From: Ischnura elegans
Taxonomy: Eukaryota; Arthropoda; Insecta; Odonata; Coenagrionidae
Assembly: GCF_921293095.1 (NCBI RefSeq)
Contig: NC_060257.1
Coordinates: 63,868,472 to 63,932,471 of the forward strand
DNA length: 64,000 nt
Direction of reading: 5' to 3'
The notes below the pieces were generated by a model, which worked only from the letters and a program-made list of their open reading frames with translations, did not search any database and was not told the origin of the DNA. This document shows positions 45,036 to 56,897 of the stretch, one piece after another (within the stretch, counting starts at the first letter, position 1; the number at the start of each line of letters is the position of its first letter). Position numbers and translations under genes: made by a program.

Positions 45036-45789
45036 TCGGAATTGACCGGGATTCGAACCAAGATATCCCGATTGTGTACCGAGTATAATGACGCAACAGT
45101 CTCCTCCACAGCATACGAAGTTACAAATGAATCTCCGCCAGGCTTACTCTGTGTCAATTTCAACAATTTCCCATGAAAACAATCCCAATTCTTAAGTTCC
45201 GTGTTATTTCATCGAAAATTCCGCATTGAAATCTTTAAATATAGGATTTTCTTACAGTGGACTGAAGTCTTGCTCATAGATCTTCTCCATGACATTTGAA
45301 GTCTATAATGAATCATCATCATTCGGTAATGGGGTAGTTTTAAAACTTTAAAGCAACTGTTTTCCCACAAAATGCAAAAAATTCATTTTTGTGACCTTTG
45401 CCCTTCAATAAAATTTTTTGCACACACGGGATCGATAGGGCCTTTTGAGGATTTCAGAAGTGTGGTATCACTAACGTTCCTGTAAATTTTCAGCTTGTTG
45501 GGAATTTATATAAGGGCACCCCTATTTTTTGGGATAATTTGACCGGGCTATTACTTCTCTATCTCAGATCCTCGCGACAAAGTCTTAGAATTCGAAACAA
45601 TTTCGTTCTTTTGAGACTAGTCCCAGAAAACTAAAGGTGGCGAAATTTTTCTTCTGTGAACACACTGTTGAGATAAATCTTCCAGACTCTAGTCGCGGAG
45701 ACCTGTAGGGGGCTTATTGTTAGACTAATCTTCAATGGATACAGTTCTGAGATAAATATAGATCTTGGCCACCAGTGGACGCGTAGCTT

Positions 45790-45936
45790 AAGCCTGAATT
45801 ACAAGATCATTACAGCTATTTATTAGTTTTTTAAATTATTTGCTTGAAAAAATATTATTTTCCTTAAAAACATTTGTGATTTTTGCTTCTATTGGGGGCT
45901 ACTGTCCCCTCCTGCCCCTCGCTGCGTACGCCCATG
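45790..45936. repeat. Dispersed repeat, inverse copy at 60375-60515
   Basis: Shares TTTTTAAATTATTTGCTTG, AAAATATTATTTTCCTTAA and CCTCCTGCCCCTCGCTG with the later copy in opposite orientation. The GCTGCGTACGCCCATG end resembles hAT termini, but no target duplication was found. Confidence 0.65.
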
Positions 45937-45989
45937 AACACCTCATCCTCAACAAAACCCTGGGTCCACCTCATCCCTTCTTTTTTCTC

Positions 45990-46265
45990 TACAGCTAGCC
46001 CCATTAGGGGTCACTAACTAGTTGCCTCTAAGTCACTTGATCCTGGGCATCCCTTTCAATCAAACGCTTCTCCATAAAATCATTCTCGGTACAGTCTCTA
46101 CATCTTCTCTTTGGTCTTCCCCTCGTTCTCTTCCCTTCTACTGAGAAATTGTTAATTTTGAACTTTGTTACCTACATGTTCCTCACTATTTCTTAAAACA
46201 TGTCCAAGGCATGGCATCCGTCCCTCTCGCACCTTCGTTTAAATCTCAATGACTCCTACCATAGA
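45990..46265 (-). mobile_element. LINE 3' ORF fragment, minus strand
   Basis: On the minus strand, broken frames read GHVLRNSEEHVGNKV, then GKTKRRC-type and GKRTRGRPKRRC-type blocks. This order, H-LR followed by GRP+R, is typical of the C terminus of insect RTE/CR1/Jockey-type polymerases. Several stops and shifts. It abuts a SINE. Confidence 0.55.
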
Positions 46266-46289
46266 GTAAGTATATACTTAATCTATGAT

Positions 46290-46441
46290 CCTACACATCA
46301 ATACAGTTATTATACCTCTGACCTGAAGTTAATAGTATCAAGTGATCTTCAGTCAGTCTAGGAAAATTTTCTGTCACCGCCGGGACTTGAACCCGAGCCC
46401 ACGGGGTGGGAAGTCAACACTCTAGCCACCACACCAACCCT
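46290..46441 (-). repeat. tRNA-derived SINE
   Basis: On the minus strand an A box (TGTGGTGGCTAGAGTGTTG) and a B box (CTCGGGTTCAAGTCCCGG) have tRNA-like spacing. A tRNA-unrelated body with GATCACTTGATACTATTAAC follows. The promoter looks intact; the borders beyond are uncertain. Confidence 0.7.
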
Positions 46442-46945
46442 ATCCCCATTCAATGTATGCCAAGCGTGGCATTACAATCGCTGTTAGCAGTCTTGCGTTT
46501 CGATTGGCTGTAGGACGGTGCCAGCGATGGTTTCAGAGACGGAAAAAGGGGCGCTGAGTGATGGAATAACGGAAAGACAACGAAGAAAATGATCGCGCGA
46601 AACTATAATTTTTTTCTGTCATCGCTAGAGCGGTCGCTGGAGCTGCCCTTCCTTAGGCCCCTATTAGCCGAGGCAACCAGACGCGCAACCGGTGGCGCGT
46701 CCGGTGGCGCGTCTGGTTGCTCGGGTTTATTCCGCCCAGGGGGGTTGTGTTTGAATCGCTCGTAATTATTCCGAGCACGTAACCAAGGAGTCACGTGGTA
46801 CAATTACGAGCGATTCGGAATTTTGGTGTGTTTGAATCACTCGTAAAAATTTCACTCGTAAAAACCCTTCGTAATTATCTGACACGGTAGCTATCGGTCG
46901 AGATGATTACGAAGGATTGACTACGATGGATACCAAGTAAACAAC

Positions 46946-47101
46946 ATGGCGGACTTTATGATGTTAATGCACGCGCATGAGAATTTTGAAGACGAGGATT
47001 TAATTGCGGAGAGAGCACAGCGTAATTTCAGGAGAAGAGGAGACGCCTTTAAACTGAGTGAAAAGGAAATCAGAAGCCTTTTTCGCCTCAGTGAAGACTG
47101 A
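46946..47101 (+). pseudogene. Harbinger transposase N-terminal fragment
   Basis: ATG at 46946 gives MADFMMLMHAHENFEDEDL, then RNFRRRGDAFKLSEKEI and RSLFRLSED, then TGA at 47099-47101. The RR-D-F-L-E-F-R-LS order matches the start of PIF/Harbinger transposases, before the helix-turn-helix. Coding similarity continues in another frame to a GTAAG donor at about 47154. The catalytic block lies 1.3 kb downstream. Confidence 0.65.
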
Positions 47102-48414
47102 AGCAAACTCTGATTGATGCCATACATGTCCGAAGCTTCACGGACATCAGCTGTAAGTAATGTAAACAAAGTAAGTACACATGTTTCATGTATGAATATT
47201 TATTGTTTTTAATCATAGAAATTTTACACCGATTTCTGGTTGTGATCCAAAGTTAAATAAGATGTGAAACGCGAAGAAGTCTAACTTTATTACCGCTGTT
47301 CTAACTTGCAATATCTTAATAAATTGAGGATATTATTCTGCTAAGTTGGAGTGCAAAAGTTTAATAAATCATTAAAAAAGATCATGTTTCATGTAAAGAA
47401 GGAGAATGAGGAACTCCGAAAAGCGATGTGCTGGCATCATGACATTAATTTTAAATTGGTGTATTTGAATTTGCCCCCAAAACAAATACTGCCGTACGCA
47501 AAGCGCGTACAATGTAAATACGTTCACTTGTTGTTTTCTCTACATTTTCATTTCTGCAGAGAGGGATATGTGGTGGAGAGTCAACTTCTGGTTGTTGAGA
47601 AGCAAATTGTGCCTTGCTGGAATGATTATTTACTCAAACTCGATAAGTGCAATTGAATTGTTTTACCGTTCATCCTGAATAATTCGTTTAAAAGTGTTTT
47701 AACAGTGCTAATGTCCTTCCGACCGTATTTCGCTATTTTAGGATAAGTTTATTTATTGTTCTTCAAATTTAGCTTTGATCTTTCGTATTAGAACGGTAGT
47801 TTTGCGAAAAATATCCTCGGTCATTAGTTTCTTTTGACGGGACGTTGATTACTATAGTTTTATTGTGTTACTAATTCCGAGTATTGGTATCTCGTATTTA
47901 ATTGTGTAATATGGGCCTCATTACATATTAGCTTATCTCTAACTTAAAATAGCCGAATATATAACCATGAAAATACATTAAGGTTGTTCCTCACTTGCGC
48001 ATGTTACCGTGTGTGTCGACAAATGTTCAACTTTGCCTCAAGATAAACACTCATTTCATTACAGGTATTGGCTACTCTTACATCCCATGCTGTTGGACAA
48101 TAAGTGCCATACATAGCTTATGATGCATATATGAACATGGAGAGAAGCTTTTTGTACCGGAGTGTGGAAGAGGTGACAAAAACTATAAATGACTATCTCT
48201 TTAACGATGGGTGACCGTGGACCATAGCCAAAATTCAATATCTTAGCGCTGGCGTAGGTATATACTAACTTGGTTTAAAAATTTATGAACATCCGTGAAT
48301 AGTGAACGCAGTAGACTGAATGCTATATTTCTTAGGCAATTATGTACGCGTCATGCATTAAGTGGTTGGTTTTTACTGGTTATATGTGATGTATGTATTC
48401 CCTATGAAAATCAG

Positions 48415-48480
48415 AATAATAGATGGAACTCACATTGCCATGGTGGCATCTCCAAAAAAATCATGTAGTGTTAAAGGAAA
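48415..48480 (+). pseudogene. Harbinger transposase catalytic block (first Asp)
   Basis: The frame reads RIIDGTHIAMVASPKKS, then VKGKGLFKL before a stop. In PIF/Harbinger transposases this is the IDGTHI...P...RKG...S.N segment carrying the first Asp of the DDE triad. Later fragments near 48945 (STRFSQVQIW) resemble the GSTHDSRIW block with the second Asp lost. Confidence 0.65.
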
Positions 48481-49164
48481 GGGTTTATTTAAATTATAAC
48501 ATATATCATTTGATTAATATGCAAGTGGTGAGTTCATGTGATAAAATAATATTTTATTTTGAAGCAACTAGGGTCAATTACTTTTTAGAAATTTACATTG
48601 TAACCCATTACCTGCTGAATGATATTTTAGTGTCAATGAGTAGCCTAATGAGCTTCTTACATTGACTTACATAACTGGTTTTCCAAAATAGAATATAATT
48701 ATTATATATCCATGATTATACTAATTGAAACCATGCATATCTGCCATGTTCTATAGCAATATATCCCCAAAGCAATAGATCCTCAAATAGCAATGAATAG
48801 CCTTAGGAATGGGAGGCATGTTAGAATAAGATTATTTTGACTTATCTTACTTTGCTTTGATTTTAATGGCTTTTGTTCAATTTTTTAATCTGAAGGTTTT
48901 GATATGTTGCTTTTCTGTTACTGTTGTATTTTTAATTTTTCAGACTAACTCAACCAGATTCTCCCAGGTTCAAATTTGGGTGAGGCTTCTGGACAACCCC
49001 TTCTAAATCGTAATATTTAAAATACCAATCCAAAGGATGCTGTTCAGTGGTTGTTTGGTAGACGAATTATTTCAATGGAAATATTCTGGTGTGCATTTTC
49101 CTCAGAATACCAATCTATGCATAAATAATAATTCTTAGATCTACTAAGAAGTCTACCATCTGTA

Positions 49165-49398
49165 AAGGCCTGGTTACATGATACATTAACATGCACAAGT
49201 TAATGCTTAAATGATTGAATGTGTGAATGAACATGAAAATGCACTGTATAACCACCAAACTTGTGTAAATGCAGGAACAGAAAATAGAACATGTTCTAAT
49301 GTAGTTCATGCATTTGTATATGTTCTGTTCAGGTCCACCAATATCATTCATGATTTCACGCATTAACTATGTGTTTATGTACCATGTAACCAGGCCTT
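49165..49398. mobile_element. MITE with AAGGCCTGGTTACATG termini
   Basis: The left end AAAGGCCTGGTTACATGATA pairs with the right end ACCATGTAACCAGGCCTT. It is 234 bp, AT-rich, and inserted in the Harbinger element. The target duplication is not clear. Confidence 0.75.
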
Positions 49399-49787
49399 CA
49401 GATTGCAGGATAAACTGCTTGACTCCTTGGTGACTTTTTTACCACAACAAGCTTGGTATGTATCGTACCTTGTTTCACTTAATCCATCTTCCAATCTTTC
49501 AAAATCTGAAACTAATCCAAACAGTTAAATCAATTTTTAGGGGTTTCCAGCAAGCAGTGGTGTTCAATGCCAACAGTTTTGATGTCCAAGCCACTTTTTC
49601 TCTTCAAATGTGCTGAAACATATTTTTTTTGCCCTCTTCATACTGAGCCTCCCAAGGCACACCCACTGTACAATAAGCAGGAGTCTGAATGACAGTCTTT
49701 CATGTGTGGTCTAGGTTTATTCTTACTGTAGTTAATATTAGTGGGTGAAACTCGGTGGTAATGCTTTAAATAAAAATTTTCCTAATT

Positions 49788-49909
49788 CCACATGGTGATT
49801 TATTGTGTGTGACCATGGTTTCGTTACAGTGTAACATGTTCAAGGTGAGACCGTTAAAATGGTAAGCTATAATGTGACCATGGTAGACAAAATTAATCAC
49901 CATGTGGTA
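49788..49909. repeat. Hairpin of the ACCATGGTTTCGTTACA family
   Basis: The arms CCACATGGTGATTTATT and AATTAATCACCATGTGG face each other. Inside is GACCATGGTTTCGTTACAG, as in 43800-44191. It is a shorter, more degraded member of that family, nested in the Harbinger element. Confidence 0.7.
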
Positions 49910-51271
49910 AAAGCAATGTTTTTACTCCTTCAACTGCTACTTTTTCTTACTTTTCCTCAGCTTATACCATTTCGGTTTCATTTTCTATTTGGTTTCCCTG
50001 CTTAGGTGTAGGTACCTATGTTCACAATGGTATGCAACGGAGATTAATTTCTGCCAATGGGAATGGAATTACTCATAAATTGGATGATTGCTTGCATTAT
50101 TTGTCTTTTATGAAAGTGATTGATGAGGATCATAGGATTTCCATCCATAATGGTTGTTAATACTCAATATTCAATAATAAATCCATTATGGCATACAAAA
50201 TTTTATGTTTCTATGATATTCTGTACTTTCTCAACTTCACGTTAATGTGATCCATGAATGTGATGTATACCAACTCCTTATATAACGTTATTTCTATTGC
50301 AGTACATCAACGATACTATGTGTTGTACTTTTCTTTGAAAATAAAGACTATTCAATGCCAAGATGCATGTTACTGATGTTATTTTTTATATAACCTTGAC
50401 CTTGTATAAGATAAATTTAAGTGTTCACCTATAATAGTGACAAACCTAATGGATTAGAATAGCATTAACTTTATAACAGCATCTTTTAGAAACCAAGATG
50501 AGTCTTAGATTGAACCAATAGGATTTAGTGATAGGCTAATTAGAATTTTTTTAATAGGAGAGTAAATTTTTTGTTACAATTATATTGTGTTTCTTCCCCT
50601 ATTTAATTACAAGGAATTGGGCATGAAGTATATATGTATTGCGTTGAGGATATTCTTGCAGGTCTTATTGGATACTAAATCCCCTATGTAGTTCAAATTC
50701 TATTCTATCTTTTTCACATCTTAAACCTCCCTCCATTCCTATTCATCTTCTAATTTTCTTTTCATTACTGGAAGTTTTTTCACCTTGAACTTTGAAAAAA
50801 TGGGCATTTCTCTCATTGCTCCTATCTTCCAGCATTAATTTTTGTCCTTGGCATAATTAAAGTTGATTAAAATGTGCAGAGGGATAGAATTAACATGTAT
50901 GAGTGTCAGGTTATGGAAAGTTGATTCAGCACAGTAGTAGTAATTCTTATGGTACAGAATAACTTTCAATGAAAAGCAATAGGCTGGAAAGTTCACACAA
51001 ACACTAAATTAGAGCTCAGAGCTAATTTCAGGCTAAAATCTAAAATCCCAAGAGGAAATGGCCACTTAAGTTGGGCCATTTTGCTGCACATATTATGTAG
51101 TAGCACATACAGGCTGTATAAGCTTTTCCTCTGGAGATATTATGCAAGACTTGCTTTAGAGTCGCCCGCCTCGTCTTGAGAATTGAAACAATGGTGCTTG
51201 GTGTGGTAGTTTGATTTGAGGAGGAAGTGAGTGAGCTTGGGTGGGGATTAGAAATTGAGACTGTCTGAATA

Positions 51272-51600
51272 ATTATGGAAAGTGGATTGAAGTGGAAATA
51301 AGTGTTGAAACACTCTTAGTAGATGTGGAAGGAGATTTTGAGGTTGATGGGGTCGGGTCAAAGGAAGAAAGATCACTTGAGTCTACAGATTCGCTATTTT
51401 TTTCTTTATCTACCTGGCTTTCTGATGAATTCTGTTGCTGAAATAACCAATGATTCTATTTTGTGACATACTCAACTTAGCTGCACTTGGGGTCTGTTAC
51501 GCTAATGTTAGTATTACCTCAATATCGAAAATGATTAGTATTTCCTGCAAGTCGACTTCTTCATGCCCGAAGAAGGCGGCATCGGCGAAGATCTTCATGC
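51272..51600 (-). pseudogene. Possible second (Myb-like) Harbinger ORF, broken
   Basis: After an acceptor (GGTTATTTCAG, minus strand, ending at 51441) the frame reads QQQNSSESQVDKEKNSE, then SSDLSSFDPTPSTSKS, and ends at a stop near 51272. Harbinger elements carry a second gene for a Myb/SANT accessory protein, often with a Ser-rich tail. The position and strand fit, but the Myb helices themselves are not visible. Confidence 0.4.
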
Positions 51601-52366
51601 CCGTGTATCGCATTCTTCCCTATCAGTGCTATCATACGTTTTTTAATATGACTAAGCTCACTTAATTTAAGGGCTCCACTCCCAGTCTGGGTGCCTTCAC
51701 GATTGTAACGCGCTACTTTGGAGGCAGATTTCAAATCATGCCAACGCTGAGGGAAAATTCATTAATCACAACAAATGTTATGAGATTCTTAAATGGCAAT
51801 TTATGGAAACAGTTTCTCAGCAACATATATACGATGCTACATATTTTTCTATTTTTGAGTAAGTAGTTATTTTTACGTTTCATTTAAGCCAATCACTCTG
51901 TAAAAAATAATTACTATATAAGAAAACGATCATTTACCGAAAAATATGGATCAGATATGGAAGAATAAGAGGCTAATGTAACGTAAATATAAATAACTAA
52001 TACGCTTAATGGTTTATTAATAATGAATTAATCATTAATGTCGCAATACGTTTCATTTTATATAGTGTACCTTCAGAATGAATTGCCGAAGCATATATTT
52101 CTGCTCAGCGATAACTTCATATTTACGCCTTTGTTTACTTAAATTTACACCGCGCTACTGACGAATTCTTAAACAAATGAAGGAAATTACAACGTTGCCA
52201 CAACCACCACTCGTGATCCATCTCATTACGAAGGCTCCAATACGACTTCGAGACGAAAAGTTTCAAACACACCAATTACCCTTCGTGTTGGTGAGCACTC
52301 GTAATGGACCGCTCGTGATGGTGAGTGAGTGGAATTATTACGAGCGATTCAAACACAACCCCCCAG

Positions 52367-54128
52367 GGGGGTGTTTCAGAGTCTCGTAGGATTGGCGGCG
52401 TCGGAAACGGATTCATTCCGAGTCGATCGGGAACCTATCCTACGCTCGTCTTCCGTGCGTTTCACACATACTATCGGAAAGCGTTCCGCTTTTGGTATGA
52501 CGTCAACAGTCATCCTCCTCCGGGAAACGAGAAAACGTCATAATTTTCAAGAGACAAGTGAGCAGCGAAAATAACCTCCCGCAAGATTTGATACTTCACA
52601 AGGGAGGCGAAAGGTATGTACGGGCATAAATAAGTGCTAATTGATACAGTGTCACATAATTGACGCTGTTGCCGGGTAAAATTATTTTAGAATTGTTCGT
52701 ATGTACTTTTTTTTAACGTAATACCCTGTCGTTTTGAGCAAATTACGGGAATGAAGGAAAATTTTGAACGAGTTTGTTCTGTCATTCTCATGAGAGCATA
52801 GTTGATTGTTCTTGAGAATTAAACTACAGGCAGTCACGAAATCCATAATTTTTTCCAACAACATATGGTTTACTTACTCAATTGTTTAACCAAATTGTCA
52901 TATTTTCATTCAGTATCTCAATTAAATATGAATATTGATCATCATAAATGATGTTATGGCCTTCATGATATGCTGTAAACGTCTTACAAATTTTCCGTGA
53001 AAGTGGAGGTACGCTGGAAGAAAATACAGCGATTACATTAGGTTGAATAGTGTCCATTAATAGTAATGGTTCGAGTTATGTACGATAAAATAACGCAAAA
53101 TAATTTTGTTATCTGTTTTGCACGTTCTCGGTTATTTCTATAACACCATTTTATTTGGTACGAAAATGACAAATTGTTGCTATTGATGCACCTTGAAATA
53201 CATATTCTAAATTATATTTCAGTGAGCGAAAATTCCACAAAGAAAAAAAATATTTGCTGCACAATGGAATCGAACCTATAACCTTAACCTCGCGGATTGC
53301 TGCCTTAACCCGCTGCGCCACCGTCAATTGTTATATGAAGTAGAAATTTGTAAGCTATAAACAGCTATAAATAAAAGGATGGTATGAGGGAGCTACGGTA
53401 TAGTTGTTATCACGAATATTACAATAGTAATGGAGTCCCCTTGGTTGTTATCGTGGCTATTCCCGTTATGCTTGAACTAATATTTCATATTAAAATGAAT
53501 ATTTAGAATGTACATGGAATGTACTGAAACCATGTACCATGGAATCAACTGAATAAGGTGCATATCCACGTCTAATTTCGATGTGACTACGATGCCAAGT
53601 CGCACACAGTCATTACAAACTATACAAATTGTTACACTTCCTAACCCACGGACACGTATTCAATGCATTATGCTACCTGCATATTTGTAAGTCATTACGC
53701 CATGCATTCCAACTTGTTTCACGTTCTTTTTGCCAAATTACTCGTCCAAATAACAACGCAAACGAACTTGTACCGTCAGTGATTCAGTCTGCCTATTTAT
53801 CGCCTAATTTACACGAGAATTAAAGTCACTAGCACTTATATTACTCTATCAGAATATCCACATATATCAGCACTCATGAAATAAAGTGGTATGATTTTAT
53901 TATAGCCAAATACTTAATAAAAAACAGCAATATAACATATCTCCACTCGCCACCGGAATGAGTTTCCGGGACCTCTAGCCCACTCGACTTCTATCCGATA
54001 GGAAAGCCGGCCTTGAGTCGATAGGAAGCCGCTCTGAAACGCACGGATTGCCTGGCCGATAGTAAGTGACGCAGAATCCGCGTCAAGTCTCCCGATCCGC
54101 TCGGAAAGGGAGACTCTGAAACACCCCC
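52367..54128. mobile_element. Non-autonomous element in the same CAG target site
   Basis: The inverted termini GGGGGTGTTTCAGAGTCTC are identical for 19 bases. CAG (or CCAGG) flanks it at 52364-52366 and 54129-54131. The subterminal regions share GATCGGGA, CTATCGG and CCGTGCGTTTCA in inverse. It abuts the Harbinger element directly, sharing one copy of the target sequence. There is no transposase; a SINE lies inside at 53262-53335. Confidence 0.75.
53262..53335 (-). repeat. tRNA-derived SINE head
   Basis: On the minus strand a good A box (GGTGGCGCAGCGGGTTAAGG) and B box (ATAGGTTCGATTCCATTG) have tRNA spacing, followed by an A-rich TTTTTTTTCTTTGTGG-type stretch. It could be read as a degenerate tRNA, but the acceptor arms do not pair. 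Confidence 0.65.
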
Positions 54129-54329
54129 CAGGACACCGGTGGCGCCACCAACATCGGTTTTAAATTTTACCCTGCGCACAGCAGTAGTTGGAATAATAAT
54201 ATTTCACATCAATCTTGGCAGTTTTTAAAACTTAATTCTACTTTCATAAACAGTCTTCAAATAAACATCAGGAGTGTAAATTCATGAACATTGTTCAATT
54301 AAAGTAATCTCATTGATTAACACAATAAA

Positions 54330-56010
54330 ATATTCTAGTAATCACTGAAATTTTTAAATAAAATATTTGTTTCATTACACGTGAGAATGAAATTCCTGAA
54401 TCTTTCAAACTTTACATTTAACAACGGTTTCGTTAGAATGTCGGCTACTTGATTTTCTGGGAGACAAAACTGTAAATCAAATAATCCTTCCGAATACTCC
54501 CAAATTATAAATCTGTACCTCACCTTAATGTGTTTTGTTCTCCTACTCATATGATCATATTGTATCATTTTTATTGTACTCTGATTGTCTATATCTAAAT
54601 TTACTAATACTGGTTTGCCAGTCAACTCCCCAATTAAAGCCTTAGCATTTTTTTTCTTGACAACACTCAGATGCTGCAATAAATTCTGCTTCATTTGAGG
54701 ATAGTGCCACAACGCTTAGTTTGTATGAGCACCACAGGATTGGCACACCACCGAACAAAATTACATATCCTGTTGTACTTTTTCTTTTAGACAGATCTCC
54801 TGCAAAGTCTGAGTCACTATGCATATCCTTGCAGCTTTATTTGCTCTTCCATTTCTGTTGTGCGGAAATGCATTCCCAACCCTTGTGTTCCTTGTAGATA
54901 TCTCATCTACATCTCTTCAAATTCTCTTTAACTTCTTTGAGAGGTTTTCATGAATCTACTCTCAAAATTAACCGAAAATGCAAGGTCTGGTCTAGTTTTA
55001 CATAATATATCGTATCATCTATAAATGATACGAAATGCCTCTTACTATTGCGAGTCTCTGTCTCAAATGGATCGCAAACATCAGTGTGAATTATTTGCAA
55101 AATTCTATTTGCTCTCATTCTTTCAGTTTTAAATGGGAATCTGGTTCGTTAAGCATTCACGCAAACAGAACTAAACTTACTGCCATTTGTCCTTGAAATT
55201 TATTAAGGTACACCACGACATAGTGATGAAAATTTTTTAAGGTTAAAATTTAAATGACCCATTTCTCTGAGCCATTCCATATCCAAATTAACTGCCTGAG
55301 TTAACATGGCTTCGGTTTCGTTTAAGTCAACTACAAACTATCCATTTGAACCTTTCTTCCCTTCTATTACAATATTTTGTTTTGGTATTTGCATTTCAAC
55401 TACTAATATTTTAATGCTATCTTTTGTAAATAATACATTTCCATTATTTTCTGTGATTTCAGAAACTGACATTAAATTTTTAGATAATAGGTACACATAC
55501 CCCTCTTTTAGTTTACATTTATTCATTTCTAGACTTCCTACTCCATTGAATAACATGCTCCCATCTTTCTTAGCAACCTTAAACTTATCATTACATGGAC
55601 GCAAATTTTCTACTATTTCAGTGGAATTAACCATATGTTTTGTCGCTCCGCTATCCATTACAAATTCAAATGTATTCTTGCTACTAAGATAAGACGCAGA
55701 TTAAGCTAAAAATGCTACTTAATTTTCTCTTGGCTTTCTGTTCCTATATATTATACCCTTTTTCATTTGACGATCCCTTATTTCCAAAAAAAAATGAACA
55801 ATGTTTTTCATCATGATTCGTTTTCTTTCACATTTTACAACATTTTTCTCGTAAAAAGCAGTCCTTTTCTGAACGATTAGTTCGTTTAAATATTGAACAC
55901 CCCCTTTTTGGACATCTAGCTTTGATATGACCCTTTTGGATACATGGAAAACACACTATATCATTTTTATAATTCATTTTACCGTGTCGATAATCTGCCT
56001 GGAGCGTCGT
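54330..56010 (-). mobile_element. Ty1/copia retrotransposon fossil, broken, no LTRs seen
   Basis: Minus-strand remnants in family order: a gag CCHC knuckle (near 55930-55975), an aspartic-protease-like segment (near 55560-55660), and RNase H with the end of reverse transcriptase (54335-54824). The integrase and most of the reverse transcriptase are missing, and neither LTR is visible. At least half a dozen breaks; old. It lies inside the outer Harbinger-like frame. Confidence 0.85.
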
Positions 56011-56039
56011 GGTCCGGGCAGTATGATGCGCGCGCATGC

Positions 56040-56296
56040 AATATTCAGTCACCGGTTGCGCGTCTGGTTGCCTCGGCTAATAGGCTACGTATACTCCAAT
56101 GCCCCGGGACGATTCTGAGCAACCCAAAGTGGAAGGCGCGGTTGCGGGGCTCAGGCGACTGGTTTCGGTGGAAAGTCTGGTGGCGCGTCTGGTTGCCTCG
56201 GCTAATAGGACTCATTTGATTCTATGCCCCGCGACTGACCATTTCCACCGGACGCGCCACCGGTTGCGCGTCTGGTTGCCTCGGCTAATAGGGGCC
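56040..56296. repeat. Three partial copies of the outer terminal repeat
   Basis: GCGCGTCTGGTTGCCTCGG followed by CTAATAGG occurs at about 56055, 56183 and 56265. Between them, ATGCCCCGSGACT-type blocks are also repeated. This suggests insertion of related MITEs into each other's termini, or local duplication. Confidence 0.75.
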
Positions 56297-56582
56297 TTAG
56301 GGATGCTATAAATGTTCGTGTGATTCAGGCTTTAAAAGTTTGGTGGACGGGGAGCATCGCGAAAACGGCATCCGCTGGAACAGAATTGCTGTGACGTCCG
56401 TTTATACGTAGCTTTCAACGGGACAGACCGTCTGGAGCCACCGCAACGATGAATGGAATGACGTCACGTAGGGAAAGAGCAAGTTTTTCGTAATGTGTTT
56501 GTAGTTTAACCCCAAGTGCCATGTTATTGTTTTTTTGTGTATGAAGTTTTAACTTGCAATGTAATATAAATGCTATGCTTTC

Positions 56583-56897
56583 CAGTGTCGCAGCTTGGGG
56601 GGGGGGGGGAGGGATTCTGGGGGATAAAACCCCCCCCCAGAGCTCAGAGAAATGTTTAAGTTTAATCCGTTTCACTTAATTAGATTAGTATTACTTATAG
56701 AATAGTCTTAGAAATAATCAAATATCCCTCCGAAAGCAGTAAAACTCTCCATTTTGAACAATTTACCTAAATTTTTTTTTATGGAGGAGGGCCCCCGCAC
56801 CTCCCGCTTACCCCGGCTGGTATGCAATACTCCTTACACCCAAAGTATTAGTTGCGCCTAAACCCCCCCCTAGGCGTAATTCTTAGCTGCGCCCCTG
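56583..56897. mobile_element. hAT MITE with exact 8-bp TSD
   Basis: Starts CAGTGTCGCAGC and ends TTAGCTGCGCCCCTG. A perfect 8-bp duplication, ATGCTTTC, lies at 56575-56582 and 56898-56905. A G12 run and a C9 run lie near the left end. The right end matches window positions 1-78. Confidence 0.9.

Larger units (their letters stand above)
46740..52363 (+). mobile_element. Decayed autonomous PIF/Harbinger element
   Basis: The inverted termini GGGGGTTGTGTTTGAATCGC then TCGTAAT are identical for 27 bases. The flank is CAG (46737-46739 and 52364-52366); because of the G/C runs CCAGG is also possible. The subterminal regions are full of CTCGTAAT/ATTACGAG motifs, probable transposase-binding sites. 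The left part encodes the N terminus of a Harbinger transposase, and 48418-48465 keeps the IIDGTHIAM block with the first catalytic Asp. A Ser-rich second frame lies on the opposite strand near 51300. All frames are broken. Two smaller elements (49165-49398, 49788-49909) sit inside. Confidence 0.8.
46656..56296. mobile_element. Outer PIF/Harbinger-like frame, 52-bp identical TIRs, TTA TSD
   Basis: 46656-46707 and 56245-56296 are perfect reverse complements over 52 bases, starting GGCCCCTATTAGCCGAGG. TTA lies on both sides (46653-46655, 56297-56299), the target size and sequence used by PIF/Harbinger elements. Inside are a 5.6-kb Harbinger element, a 1.8-kb relative and a copia fossil, so the host element itself accounts for only about 0.6 kb. 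Extra partial copies of the terminal repeat lie at 56050-56211. Confidence 0.65.

Noticed and set aside
53262-53335. A functional tRNA gene
   Set aside because: The A and B boxes are good, but the acceptor and anticodon stems do not pair; a SINE head is the better reading. The same holds for 46370-46441 and 61225-61305.
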